From: Gordonia phthalatica
GTDB lineage: Bacteria > Actinomycetota > Actinomycetes > Mycobacteriales > Mycobacteriaceae
Direction of reading: 5' to 3'
DNA: 64,000 nt
NCBI RefSeq assembly: GCF_001305675.1
Contig: NZ_CP011853.1
Location: forward strand, 2,666,001 to 2,730,000
Shown: in pieces, positions 40,095-48,331 of the stretch
How the letters are laid out: each line of letters opens with the position of its first letter
Numbering within the stretch: the stretch's first letter is position 1
The notes under the pieces: model-generated
The model's database searches: none
What the model saw: the letters and a program-made list of their open reading frames with translations, nothing else
What the model was told of the DNA's origin: nothing
Program-made: the position numbers and the translations under genes

Positions 40095-41710
40095 CGATCG
40101 CTGACCGCCTCGCCACACAGGCAGAAGGTGTGGACTCGAGGTACCACCTCGCATCCGGCATGCGCCGACAGATCAACAAGGTCTTCCCGACGCACTGGTC
40201 GTTCATGCTCGGTGAGGTCGCTCTGTACAGCTTCATCATCCTGTTGCTGTCGGGCACCTACCTGACCCTGTTCTTCGATCCGTCGATGGCGCACGTCGTC
40301 TACGACGGCGCATACCAGCCGCTCAACGGTGTGACCATGAGTCGCGCCTACGAGACCACCCTGAACCTCTCGTTCGAGGTCCGCGGCGGCCTCTTCGTGC
40401 GCCAGATCCACCACTGGGCAGCTCTGCTGTTCGCTGCGTCGATCATCGTGCACATGATGCGCATCTTCTTCACCGGTGCGTTCCGCCGCCCGCGTGAGGC
40501 GAACTGGGTCATCGGCTGCTTCCTGCTGCTGCTGGCCATGTTCGAGGGCTTCTTCGGCTACTCGCTTCCGGACGACCTCCTGTCGGGCACCGGCGTCCGC
40601 GCCGCCATGTCGGGCATCGTCCTGGGCATTCCGCTCGTCGGCACCTGGGTTCAGTGGGCCCTGTTCGGCGGTGAGTTCCCGGGCGACATCATCATTCCGC
40701 GCCTTTACGTGCTGCACATCCTGATCTTCCCGGCAATCATCCTGGGTCTGATCGGTGCTCACCTCGCGCTGGTCTGGTACCAGAAGCACACGCAGTTCCC
40801 CGGCCCCGGCCGCACCGAGAAGAACGTCGTCGGCGTTCGCATCCTCCCGGTGTTCGCCGCGAAGGGCGGTGCGTTCTTCGCGATCATCACCGGCCTCCTG
40901 GCCCTGATGGCCGGCGTCTTCCAGATCAACGCCGTGTGGAACATCGGCCCGTACAACGCCGCGCAGGTCTCGGCGGGTTCGCAGCCTGACATCTACATGA
41001 TGTGGACGGACGGTTTCGCTCGACTGATGCCGCCGTGGGAGCTGTACCTGGGCAACTACACGATCCCCGCGATCTTCTGGGTCGTCGTCGTGATCGGTGT
41101 CGTGTTCACCGTGCTGTTCGCCTACCCGTGGATCGAGAAGGCCCTCACCGGCGACGATGCTCACCACAACCTGCTGCAGCGTCCGCGTGACACCCCGGTC
41201 CGCACCGCGATCGGCGCCATGGCGCTGACGTTCTACATCATCCTCACGGTGAGCTGTATGAACGACATCATCGCGCTGAAGTTCCACATCTCGCTGAACG
41301 CGACGACGTGGATGGGCCGCATCGGCCTGCTGGTGCTGCCGCCGCTGGTGTACTTCATCACCTACCGCTGGGCCCTCGCACTGCAGCGCAGTGACCGCGA
41401 GGTGCTCGAGCACGGCATCGAGACCGGCATCATCCGCCGCGAGCCGCAGGGTGCGTACATCGAGATCCACCAGCCGCTCGGCCCGGTGGACGAGCACGGC
41501 CACCCGATCCCGCTCCCCTACGAGGGGGCGGCGCTCCCGAAGCGGATGAACAAGCTCGGTTCCGCCGGCTCGCCCGGTACCGGAACCCTGCTGGTCCCGG
41601 ACTCCGCGGAGGAGCAGGCGCTCAACGAGCGGATCGCTCACGAGCAGCATCTCGAGGAGAAGCAGGCTCTGATCGCTCTGCAGGAGAAGGGCGGAAACCC
41701 GCTCGACTGA
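40091..41710 (+). CDS. qcrB: Cytochrome b subunit QcrB of the bcc complex
   Basis: The 539-residue membrane subunit binds hemes bL and bH and the quinol sites. Visible hallmarks are the heme-ligand histidines in FVRQIHHWAALLFAASIIVHMMRIF and RLYVLHILIFPAIILGLIGAHLALVW. The long C-terminal extension (residues about 420-539) after the core helices is characteristic of actinobacteria. QcrB is the target of imidazopyridine inhibitors in M. tuberculosis. ATG 40091 overlaps qcrA as ATGA. The operon ends at a strong terminator at 41729-41765. Confidence 0.97.
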   Translation: MTIADRLATQAEGVDSRYHLASGMRRQINKVFPTHWSFMLGEVALYSFIILLLSGTYLTLFFDPSMAHVVYDGAYQPLNGVTMSRAYETTLNLSFEVRGGLFVRQIHHWAALLFAASIIVHMMRIFFTGAFRRPREANWVIGCFLLLLAMFEGFFGYSLPDDLLSGTGVRAAMSGIVLGIPLVGTWVQWALFGGEFPGDIIIPRLYVLHILIFPAIILGLIGAHLALVWYQKHTQFPGPGRTEKNVVGVRILPVFAAKGGAFFAIITGLLALMAGVFQINAVWNIGPYNAAQVSAGSQPDIYMMWTDGFARLMPPWELYLGNYTIPAIFWVVVVIGVVFTVLFAYPWIEKALTGDDAHHNLLQRPRDTPVRTAIGAMALTFYIILTVSCMNDIIALKFHISLNATTWMGRIGLLVLPPLVYFITYRWALALQRSDREVLEHGIETGIIRREPQGAYIEIHQPLGPVDEHGHPIPLPYEGAALPKRMNKLGSAGSPGTGTLLVPDSAEEQALNERIAHEQHLEEKQALIALQEKGGNPLD

Positions 41711-41728
41711 TCTCCTTCAGTCACAGCC

Positions 41729-41765
41729 ACCGAGGCCGTCTCGCATCACGCGAGACGGCCTCGGT
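41729..41765 (+). terminator. Terminator of the ctaE-qcrCAB operon
   Basis: A 16-bp perfect stem (41729-41744 with 41750-41765) and 5-nt loop, 19 nt after the qcrB stop codon, followed by CGTTTCTG. Confidence 0.88.
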
Positions 41766-41877
41766 CGTTTCTGCATCTCGGCGTCTGCCGACGCATCCCC
41801 TCCCCCACTCACCGTCGCCCCGCGTCGGTCTTCGCTCACGATTCGATGCTGCCCAGCGCGGCCCTCGGCCCCGAGAC

Positions 41878-42310
41878 GCCACACCTGCGTCCCCCACCGA
41901 CGTTTGCGTCGTCCCGGACGACGCAGATGTCGGTGAGAGACGCGGATGGTGTTCTCGACAGACGCGGCTGTCGACCAGAGACGCAGTTGTCGCCGAACGA
42001 CGCGAGCAGGCTCCGAACGCCCCACCACAGACGCGACCGTCGCCGAGCGCGAGCAAGCAGGCTCCGACCGCCACACCTGCGTCCCCCGCCGACGTTTGCG
42101 TCGTCCGGGACGACGCAGATGTCGGTGAGAGACGCGGATGGTGTCCTCGACAGACGCGGCTGTCCGCCAGAGACGCAGTTGCCGCCGAACAACGCGAACG
42201 GCCCTGTCCGCCACACCTGCGTCCCCCACCGACACTTGCGTCGTCCCGGACGACGCAGATGTCGGCGACAGACGCAGATGGTGTCCCCGACAGACGCACA
42301 TGCGCCCCGA
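41878..42310. repeat. Phased, hairpin-containing tandem repeat array
   Basis: Three direct repeat units start at 41878, 42070 and 42210, each opening with GCCACACCTGCGTCCCC. Each unit has a 37-bp dyad (41897-41933 in unit 1) with 18-bp arms and two mismatches. GACGC motifs then follow on the plus strand at 41920, 41939, 41961, 41980, 41999 (gaps 19, 22, 19, 19) and, in unit 2, 42112, 42131, 42153, 42172 with the same gaps. On the left side the motif is inverted (GCGTC at 41887 and 41906, also 19 bp apart). The array lies between two gene 3' ends, so it is not a promoter. Function unknown. Confidence 0.85.
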
Positions 42311-42324
42311 CACGCCCCGCAGGA

Positions 42325-42873
42325 CTACCAGACGGCTCCGGGGCGCCAATCGCAGTAGAGGGGCGCTGACAGCTCGATAGGCGACGTCGTCGACGGCACA
42401 CGGACGAGGACGCTGCCGTCCTCGTCCGGAGTGAGTCTGGGACCGGTGGGGCTCAGGACGCCGAGAGGGCCCGTCCAGAAGGACCAGTCGTGACGGAGGT
42501 AGAGGGGCTTGCCCGCCTCGGAAGCCGCCAGTGCACCGACGTCGAACGACCGGTCGACGATCCGGTCGACGGACCTCATCAACGAGTCTCCGATCCCCCG
42601 CCGGCGGGCACGCGCCGCGACGGCGACGGCCTCGACGTAACCGGCCCGCAGCACACGCGAATGCGGCGTGGGATCACCCAGCACGACGCGCCGTTGCACG
42701 ACCGCCGCGTGGCCGAGCAGGCCGCCTGAGGCATCCACCGCGAGGACGTGGACGCCGCCGAGCGCGTGGTCGAAGTCGTCGGCGTCGAAGTCGCCTGCGA
42801 AGGCCTCGGACAGAAAGCCGACGAGCTGCCCGCGGAACTCCGCAGACAGCTCGTGGGTATGACGAAGCCGCAC
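42325..42873 (-). CDS. AAC(2')-I-like aminoglycoside 2'-N-acetyltransferase
   Basis: A 182-residue GNAT protein resembling the chromosomal AAC(2')-I enzymes of mycobacteria, which acetylate the 2'-amino group of aminoglycosides and may have a housekeeping role. Shared features are AFAGDFDADDFDHALGGVH, HAAVVQRR, the acetyl-CoA motif YVEAVAVAARARRRGIGDSL, SPTGPRLTPDEDGSVLV and the C-terminal CDWRPGAVW. Mycobacterial AAC(2')-Ic is 181 residues, matching GTG 42873; upstream extension would run into ctaF without a good start. The GTG lies in the 3' arm of an 18-bp hairpin. Position here differs from M. tuberculosis. Drug resistance is not implied by sequence alone. Confidence 0.85.
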   Translation of the reverse strand: MRLRHTHELSAEFRGQLVGFLSEAFAGDFDADDFDHALGGVHVLAVDASGGLLGHAAVVQRRVVLGDPTPHSRVLRAGYVEAVAVAARARRRGIGDSLMRSVDRIVDRSFDVGALAASEAGKPLYLRHDWSFWTGPLGVLSPTGPRLTPDEDGSVLVRVPSTTSPIELSAPLYCDWRPGAVW

Positions 42874-42897
42874 CCGGAATCCGGGTGCGGCTTCGTC
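42861..42897 (-). terminator. Perfect hairpin after ctaF that contains the aac(2') start codon
   Basis: Arms 42861-42878 and 42880-42897 are perfectly complementary over 18 bp with one central base. The hairpin begins 17 nt after the ctaF stop codon and looks like the ctaC-ctaF terminator, but it has no T-run. The GTG of the acetyltransferase gene (42873-42871) is inside its downstream arm. Confidence 0.75.
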
Positions 42898-42913
42898 GAG
42901 GTGCTTCGTCAGA

Positions 42914-43330
42914 TCAGTGCTTCTCGGGTCCCACGTGGTACTCGAACACCAGGCCTGCGACGGTGGCGATGATGATCGGGAGCAGCCCCAGCGCGAACCA
43001 CCAGTTCGCGGACGCGAAACCGATGGCGAACAGCGCGGCGGCACCAGCGATCATGATGGGCCAGTAGCTGTGCGGCGAGAAGAAGCCGAGCTCACCCGCA
43101 CCGTCCTCGACCTCCGCGTCTTCGAAGTCCTCCGGGCGGATCTCGACGCGTCGCGCGACGAACCGGAAGTACGTGCCTGCGATCAGCGCCAGGCCGCCCG
43201 AGAAGAACATCGCGGTGGCGCCTGCCCACTCCACACCGGTGCGGTAGTAGAACGTGCCGACGGCGTAGACGATGCCCACGACGAAGAAGAAGCTCGCGAT
43301 GGCCTCAAAGATCCGTGCTTCGACCTTCAT
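42914..43330 (-). CDS. ctaF: Cytochrome c oxidase subunit IV (CtaF)
   Basis: A 138-residue membrane protein of the actinobacterial aa3 oxidase. It has four helices in two hairpins (IFEAIASFFFVVGIVYAVGTFYY and WAGATAMFFSGGLALIAGTYF, then SYWPIMIAGAAALFAIGFASA and WWFALGLLPIIIATVAGLVFEY), separated by a charged loop (RVEIRPEDFEDAEVEDGAGELGFFSPHS). The layout and the FFSPHSYWP motif are diagnostic. ATG 43330 lies 6 nt after the ctaC stop codon, so the two are cotranscribed. A strong hairpin follows the gene. Confidence 0.95.
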   Translation of the reverse strand: MKVEARIFEAIASFFFVVGIVYAVGTFYYRTGVEWAGATAMFFSGGLALIAGTYFRFVARRVEIRPEDFEDAEVEDGAGELGFFSPHSYWPIMIAGAAALFAIGFASANWWFALGLLPIIIATVAGLVFEYHVGPEKH

Positions 43331-43336
43331 AGCTGT

Positions 43337-44479
43337 TTAGACCTCCGGCTTGCAGTTGGCGATCGTGGTGTTGCTGGCGTCACCGAGGTGCTTCGGCGTC
43401 GTTCCGTTGGAGACACGGCGAGTGTCGAACGGAACGGTCGTGACCGACTCGGGCGTCTGGCAGACGGCCTGCAGAGCCTGAGCGTTGGTCGCCTCCGGGT
43501 GCGCCTTGCGGTAGTTGATGTAGCTCGTGAACGTCTGCGGGCTGACCGCGCGGATCTCGAAGTTCATCATCGCGTGGAAGGTGCCGCACATCTCTGCACA
43601 GCGACCGACGAAGGCGCCCTCACGGTCGATCTCAGAGATCTGGAACGACGGATCCTGGTGGTTCTGCTCCGGGAACGGCATGACGTCGCGCTTGAACAGG
43701 AACTCCGGAACCCAGAAGGAGTGGACGACGTCCGCGGCAGCGAGGTCGAACTGAATGCGGGTCTTGGTCGGCAGGACCAGGATCGGGATCTCAGACGAGG
43801 TGCCGATGGTCTCGATCTTGTCGTACGACAGGTAGTCGCGGATCTCAGCGGAACGACCGCCGGCAGCACCCAGGACCTTCTCCTGCTTGCCGTCTTCCTC
43901 GCGGTACTTCTCGATCTGCCCCTCGAAGGGTGTGCCCTTCTTGGAGTCGGTCTTCGGGTCGACCAGCTTCTGACCGTTGATGGTCGCCGAGTTGTAGCCG
44001 AACTTCCAGTTCCACTGGAAGGCCGTCACGTTGACGACGACGTCGGGGTTCTCGACCTTGGTCTCCACCTTGTTCTGCACGATGACGGTGAAGTAGAACA
44101 TCACGGCGATCAGCACGAACGGAATCGCGGTGTACGCGAGTTCCAGAGGCACGTTGTAACCGGTCTGGCGAGGGATCTCGTCCTCCGGCTTGGTGTCCTT
44201 CTTGCGGCGGTGGAACGTGATGGTCCAGAAGATCAGACCCCACACGATGACGCCCATGGCCAGGGCTGCGATGACAGCCCAGGTCCAGAACTCACGCATT
44301 GCCTGACCTTCGGGCGTGATGCCCTCCGGCCAACCGAAGCGCAGTGCCTCTTCAGCACTGCAGCCCGATGTCATCAGCACACCAACGCCGAGGACCGCGA
44401 GGCCACTCAGTCTCTTGATCATGCGCGACGACGATCCCCTTCGTCGCGCAGACGGCCGTACACCGTTCGTCAATTTCAC
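43337..44479 (-). CDS. ctaC: Cytochrome c oxidase subunit II (CtaC)
   Basis: The 380-residue subunit carries the binuclear CuA centre that accepts electrons from QcrC. It has a lipoprotein signal (LMTSGC, Cys40 by this start), two membrane helices (WTWAVIAALAMGVIVWGLIFW and LELAYTAIPFVLIAVMFYFTV), the FQWNWKFGY aromatic motif and the CuA ligands H in ADVVHSFWVPEF and CAEMCGTFHAMM. An insert between the aromatic motif and the CuA domain is typical of actinobacteria. GTG 44479 follows AGGAAGG at good distance; ATG 44422 would shorten the N-terminus by 19 residues. It is divergent from asnB. Confidence 0.95.
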   Translation of the reverse strand: MKLTNGVRPSARRRGSSSRMIKRLSGLAVLGVGVLMTSGCSAEEALRFGWPEGITPEGQAMREFWTWAVIAALAMGVIVWGLIFWTITFHRRKKDTKPEDEIPRQTGYNVPLELAYTAIPFVLIAVMFYFTVIVQNKVETKVENPDVVVNVTAFQWNWKFGYNSATINGQKLVDPKTDSKKGTPFEGQIEKYREEDGKQEKVLGAAGGRSAEIRDYLSYDKIETIGTSSEIPILVLPTKTRIQFDLAAADVVHSFWVPEFLFKRDVMPFPEQNHQDPSFQISEIDREGAFVGRCAEMCGTFHAMMNFEIRAVSPQTFTSYINYRKAHPEATNAQALQAVCQTPESVTTVPFDTRRVSNGTTPKHLGDASNTTIANCKPEV

Positions 44480-44791
44480 GCCTTCCTGCTGGCAGGGAGC
44501 TGTTCTTCAAGGCCTGCGCCGAGGCGACCAGACACTCCTCGACGCAATTCTTGCACCTAGTACTACGCAGCGTAGACCAACCCGGCGAACTGTTCGTGAT
44601 TGGGGGCCGCAGTTACCGGAATCATTTTCCACGACCTGCGGAAAGACGTCTATAGCGACACGACAGACAGTCCGTCACGGCGCGGCGCAGTCGCGGAATC
44701 AGGAGGTTCTACGGCATAGTGGAACCGCTTGCGCGCATGATCGCGCGCGCCTTGGTTCCTTCTTCAACCAGCGAAATGAGGCCCTGTCACA
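44480..44791. promoter_or_regulatory. Divergent intergenic region, ctaC / asnB
   Basis: These 312 bp hold the promoters of both genes. A 13-bp perfect palindrome CTACGCAGCGTAG (44563-44575) with an adjoining TAGTACT is a candidate -10/operator on the ctaC side. On the asnB side TATAGC (about 44652) and CATAGTGG (about 44715) are weak -10 candidates. AGGAGG at about 44702 is too far to serve the GTG at 44792. No small gene is supported. Confidence 0.4.
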
Positions 44792-46717
44792 GTGTGCGGC
44801 TTGCTCGGAATGCTGACCAGCGACGGTTCCGCGTCGACGACGACCCAACTCGTCGCATCGGCGGCCACGTGCATGCGGCACCGCGGCCCCGACGACCTCG
44901 GCACCTGGAACGACGACGACCTGATCTTCGGATTCAACCGGCTGTCGATCATCGACATCGAGCACTCGCATCAGCCGCTGCGCTGGGGTCCCCCGGAGGA
45001 TCCGGAACGGTACGCGCTCGTCTTCAACGGGGAGATCTACAACTACATCGAGATCCGCGACGAGCTCAAGCGCGAGTTCGACGCCCCCTTCCGCACCGAG
45101 GGCGACGGCGAGCCGATCGTCGCGGGCTTCCACTACTGGGGTCCCGACGTGCTCACGAAGCTGCGCGGCATGTTCGGCTTCGCCATCTGGGACACGCAGA
45201 CCAAGGAACTGTTCCTGGCCCGCGACCAGTTCGGCATCAAGCCGCTGTTCCTCGCGACCAGCGATCACGGCACCGCGTTCGGCAGCGAGAAGAAGAGCGT
45301 CCTGGAACTGCTCGACCGCCTCGGGCTCGACCGCGAGCTCGACGACCGCGCCATCGAGCACTACACGGTCCTCCAGTACGTTCCGGAGCCGGAGACGCTC
45401 CACAAGAACATCACCCGCCTCGAATCCGGCTGCTACGCCACGGTGAAGCCCGGTGTCGCCCCGACGGTGACCCGCTACTTCAAGCCCCGCTTCCCCGTCG
45501 TTCCGTTCGCCACCGACAGCGACCAGAAGCGGTACGACGAGATCGCCGACGTCCTGCGCGACTCCGTCGCCAAGCACATGCGCGCCGATGTGACCGTCGG
45601 GTCGTTCCTGTCCGGCGGCATCGACTCCACCGCCATCGCGGCGCTCGCCATCCAGCACAACCCCGACCTCATCACCTTCACGACCGGTTTCGAGCGTGAC
45701 GGGTACTCGGAGGTCGACGTCGCCGCAGAGTCCGCCGCGGCGATCGGCGCGCGCCACGTGGTCAAGGTGGTGTCGCCCCGCGAGTTCATCGAGTCCCTCC
45801 CCCAGATCATCTGGTACCTCGACGACCCGGTCGCCGACCCGGCCCTGGTTCCCCTCTTCTTCGTCGCCGCCGAAGCGCGCAAGCACGTGAAGGTGGTCCT
45901 GTCGGGTGAGGGTGCCGACGAGCTGTTCGGCGGCTACACCATTTACAAGGAGCCGCTGTCGCTGGCGCCGTTCGACAAGCTGCCCGGCGGCCTCCGCCGC
46001 CTCGCAGGCAAGGTCTCCGACCGGATTCCCGAGGGCACCCGCGGGAAGAGCCTCCTGCACCGCGGCTCGCTGACGCTCGAGGACCGCTACTACGGCAACG
46101 CGCGCAGCTTCGACGACGCCCGCCTGCGCGCCGTCCTGCGGACCTTCCGCGAGGACTGGATGCACCAGGACGTCACCGCGCCCGTCTACGACATGAGCAA
46201 GGGCCTGGATCCGGTGACCCGGATGCAGCATCTGGACCTGTTCACCTGGCTGCGCGGCGACATCCTCGTGAAGGCCGACAAGATCAACATGGCGCACTCC
46301 CTGGAGCTGCGCGTGCCGTTCCTCGACAAGGAGGTCTTCGCGGTCGCCGAACGACTCCCCTTCGATCAGAAGATCAGCCACGGCACCACCAAGTACGCGC
46401 TCCGTAAGGCGCTCGAGCAGATCGTGCCGCCGCACGTGCTGCACCGCCGCAAGCTCGGCTTCCCGGTCCCGCTGCGCCATTGGCTCGCCGGCACCGAGAT
46501 GTACGACTGGGCGCGCGAGCTGATCGCGACATCCGACACCGACCACATCTTCGACAAGCAGTTCGTCATGCAGATGCTGGAGGAGCACCGCCGCGGTGAG
46601 GTCGACAACAGCCGCCGCATCTGGACGGTGATCTGCTTCATGCTCTGGTACGGCATCTTCGTCGACGGCACCGTGAAGCCGCAGATCGAGGACCGCGACT
46701 ACCCCGTCCGACTGTAG
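44792..46717 (+). CDS. asnB: Asparagine synthase (glutamine-hydrolysing) AsnB
   Basis: AsnB amidates aspartate (or a peptidoglycan carboxyl group such as DAP, as suggested for some mycobacterial members) using glutamine and ATP. The 641-residue protein starts MCGLLGML with the catalytic Cys2 of the glutaminase domain and shows MRHRGPDD, NGEIYNY, the ATP pyrophosphatase loop SGGIDSTAIA and SGEGADELFGGY. It is nearly superimposable on M. tuberculosis Rv2201 from memory of that sequence. GTG 44792 is fixed by Cys2. A terminator with a T-run follows. Confidence 0.96.
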   Translation: MCGLLGMLTSDGSASTTTQLVASAATCMRHRGPDDLGTWNDDDLIFGFNRLSIIDIEHSHQPLRWGPPEDPERYALVFNGEIYNYIEIRDELKREFDAPFRTEGDGEPIVAGFHYWGPDVLTKLRGMFGFAIWDTQTKELFLARDQFGIKPLFLATSDHGTAFGSEKKSVLELLDRLGLDRELDDRAIEHYTVLQYVPEPETLHKNITRLESGCYATVKPGVAPTVTRYFKPRFPVVPFATDSDQKRYDEIADVLRDSVAKHMRADVTVGSFLSGGIDSTAIAALAIQHNPDLITFTTGFERDGYSEVDVAAESAAAIGARHVVKVVSPREFIESLPQIIWYLDDPVADPALVPLFFVAAEARKHVKVVLSGEGADELFGGYTIYKEPLSLAPFDKLPGGLRRLAGKVSDRIPEGTRGKSLLHRGSLTLEDRYYGNARSFDDARLRAVLRTFREDWMHQDVTAPVYDMSKGLDPVTRMQHLDLFTWLRGDILVKADKINMAHSLELRVPFLDKEVFAVAERLPFDQKISHGTTKYALRKALEQIVPPHVLHRRKLGFPVPLRHWLAGTEMYDWARELIATSDTDHIFDKQFVMQMLEEHRRGEVDNSRRIWTVICFMLWYGIFVDGTVKPQIEDRDYPVRL

Positions 46718-46735
46718 GACGGCAGCAAGCGACAG

Positions 46736-46762
46736 AACGCCCCGCTCATCGAGCGGGGCGTT
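46736..46762. terminator. Terminator between asnB and adoK
   Basis: A 12-bp perfect stem (46736-46747 with 46751-46762) and 3-nt loop, followed by CTGCTGTTTT on the plus strand. It serves asnB and may also serve adoK from the other side. Confidence 0.9.
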
Positions 46763-46784
46763 CTGCTGTTTTGCGAGTCTCAGT

Positions 46785-47756
46785 TCAGAGGATCGACTTG
46801 ATCTCCGCGGCGGCGTCGGCGCCGTAGGCACCGGTCAGTCGCGTGACGACGGTCTCGACGTCCCACGACCATCCCTGGGTCGACTCCGACTCCAGGACCA
46901 GCGCGGCGACCATCGAGCCGAGCTGGGCGGCGCGCTCGAAGCCGAGGCCCCGCGAGACACCGGTGAGGAAGCCGGCGCGGAAGCCGTCGCCGACGCCGGT
47001 GGGATCGACCTGGTTCTCGACGGCGACGACGTCGACGTGCGTGACGGTGCCGTCACGTTCGATGACGTCCGCTCCCCCGGCGCCGAGTGTCGTGATGCGG
47101 GTGCCGACCATCTGCGCCACCTCTGCGGCGTCGAGGCCGGTCTTCTGCAGCAGCAGACCCCACTCGTACTCGTTGGTGAACAGGTACTCGGCGCCGTCGA
47201 TCAGCTCGCGCGCGGCGTCGCCGTCGATGCGGGCCAGCTGCTGGGAGGGGTCGGCGGCGAACGGGATGCCCTCCGCGCGGCAGGCTCGGGTGTGGCCGAC
47301 CATCGCCTCGGGATCGTCGGCGCCGATCAGGACCAGGTCGGGGCGACCGGTGGTCGCGAACAGCGCCGGGAGGTCGATGTCCCGGGCCTCGCTCATCGCG
47401 CCGGCGTAGAAGCTGGCGAGCTGCGCCATCGACTCGTCGGTGGTGCACATGAAGCGGGCCGTGTGCTGTGTCTGGGAGCGGGACACGCCGCGGCAGTCGA
47501 CGCCGTTGCCGGTGAGCCACTTCTCGTAGTCGTCGAAGTCGCTGCCCGCGGCACCGATCAGCAGCGGCTTCTCGCCGAGCACGCCGATGGCGTAGGCGAT
47601 GTTGCCGCCGACCCCGCCGCGATGCACGACGAGGTCCTCGACGAGGAAGCTGAGGGAGATGTGCTCCAGTTGGTCGGCGACCAACTGCTCGGAGAACTTA
47701 CCGGCGAACTTCATGAGATGGTCGGTCGCGACGGACCCGCAGACGGCGATGAACAT
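46785..47756 (-). CDS. adoK: Adenosine kinase (PfkB family)
   Basis: This ribokinase-family enzyme phosphorylates adenosine to AMP. The 323-residue protein has the family signatures GGVGGNIAYAIGVLG near the N-terminus and VDPTGVGDGFRAGFLTG at the C-terminal catalytic site (Asp of GVGD as base). The N-terminus MFIAVCGSVATDHLMKFAGKFSEQL and SFYAGAMSEARDI match mycobacterial AdoK (Rv2202c), which was first annotated only as a sugar kinase (cbhK). It converges on asnB. The 103-bp gap to erpA upstream shows no other gene. Confidence 0.94.
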   Translation of the reverse strand: MFIAVCGSVATDHLMKFAGKFSEQLVADQLEHISLSFLVEDLVVHRGGVGGNIAYAIGVLGEKPLLIGAAGSDFDDYEKWLTGNGVDCRGVSRSQTQHTARFMCTTDESMAQLASFYAGAMSEARDIDLPALFATTGRPDLVLIGADDPEAMVGHTRACRAEGIPFAADPSQQLARIDGDAARELIDGAEYLFTNEYEWGLLLQKTGLDAAEVAQMVGTRITTLGAGGADVIERDGTVTHVDVVAVENQVDPTGVGDGFRAGFLTGVSRGLGFERAAQLGSMVAALVLESESTQGWSWDVETVVTRLTGAYGADAAAEIKSIL

Positions 47757-47859
47757 CTGTCCAACGGTACTGAAGCGGAAAACGACGACGGCCGCGACCC
47801 CGCCGACCGAAGTCGTTGAGGTCGCGGCCGCCGCGAACAGATGCCGGCGTGCGCCGAGA

Positions 47860-48207
47860 TCAGTTGAACGAGTCGCCGCAGGCGCAGCTGCCGGTCGCGT
47901 TCGGGTTGTCGATGGTGAAGCCCTGCTTCTCGATGCTGTCGACGAAGTCGATGGTGGCGCCCTGAACGTAGGGGGCGCTCATGCGGTCGACGGCCAGCTT
48001 CACGCCGCCGAAGTCCGACACGACGTCGCCGTCGAGGCTGCGGTCGTCGAAGAACAGCTGGTAGCGCAGACCGGCGCAACCACCGGGCTGAACGGCGATG
48101 CGCAGAGCCAGGTCGTCGCGGCCCTCCTGATCGAGCAGAGCCTTCGCTTTGGCGGCGGCGGCGTCACTCAGCAGGACACCGGTATCGGTTTCGTTCTGAA
48201 CGGTCAT
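47860..48207 (-). CDS. erpA: Iron-sulfur cluster insertion protein, HesB/IscA family (ErpA-like)
   Basis: A 115-residue A-type carrier that delivers Fe-S clusters to apoproteins. The three conserved cysteines are present: PGGCAGLRYQLFFDD and the C-terminal GSCACGDSF. ATG 48207 has GAGGAG upstream and gives the standard length. The M. tuberculosis homologue is Rv2204c, again between adoK and the glycerate kinase. Potential clients in this window include LipA and QcrA. The gene appears monocistronic, 124 nt after the glycerate kinase gene. Confidence 0.93.
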   Translation of the reverse strand: MTVQNETDTGVLLSDAAAAKAKALLDQEGRDDLALRIAVQPGGCAGLRYQLFFDDRSLDGDVVSDFGGVKLAVDRMSAPYVQGATIDFVDSIEKQGFTIDNPNATGSCACGDSFN

Positions 48208-48331
48208 GTGCACTCCTCGTGTCGCCGGCCGCATCGGTTGAAGGGCGACCAGATACGTTGTCGATGGCTCGCTGAACGGACTCGCGTTCCGTTTATCGCG
48301 GCCAACAGGCTTAACCGTACTCGTAGTCGGC

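Noticed and set aside
41878..42310. Possible CRISPR array.
   Set aside because: Units are of unequal length (192, 140 and about 100 bp) and contain internal degenerate motifs. There are no uniform repeats with unique spacers and no cas genes nearby.
41721..42401. Several long overlapping open frames on both strands in the repeat array, with repeated peptides such as SPTSASSGTTQTSVGDAGVA.
   Set aside because: The repeats simply lack stop codons in all frames. The open frames run on both strands at once, have no ribosome-binding sites, and overlap the qcrB terminator and the AAC(2') gene.
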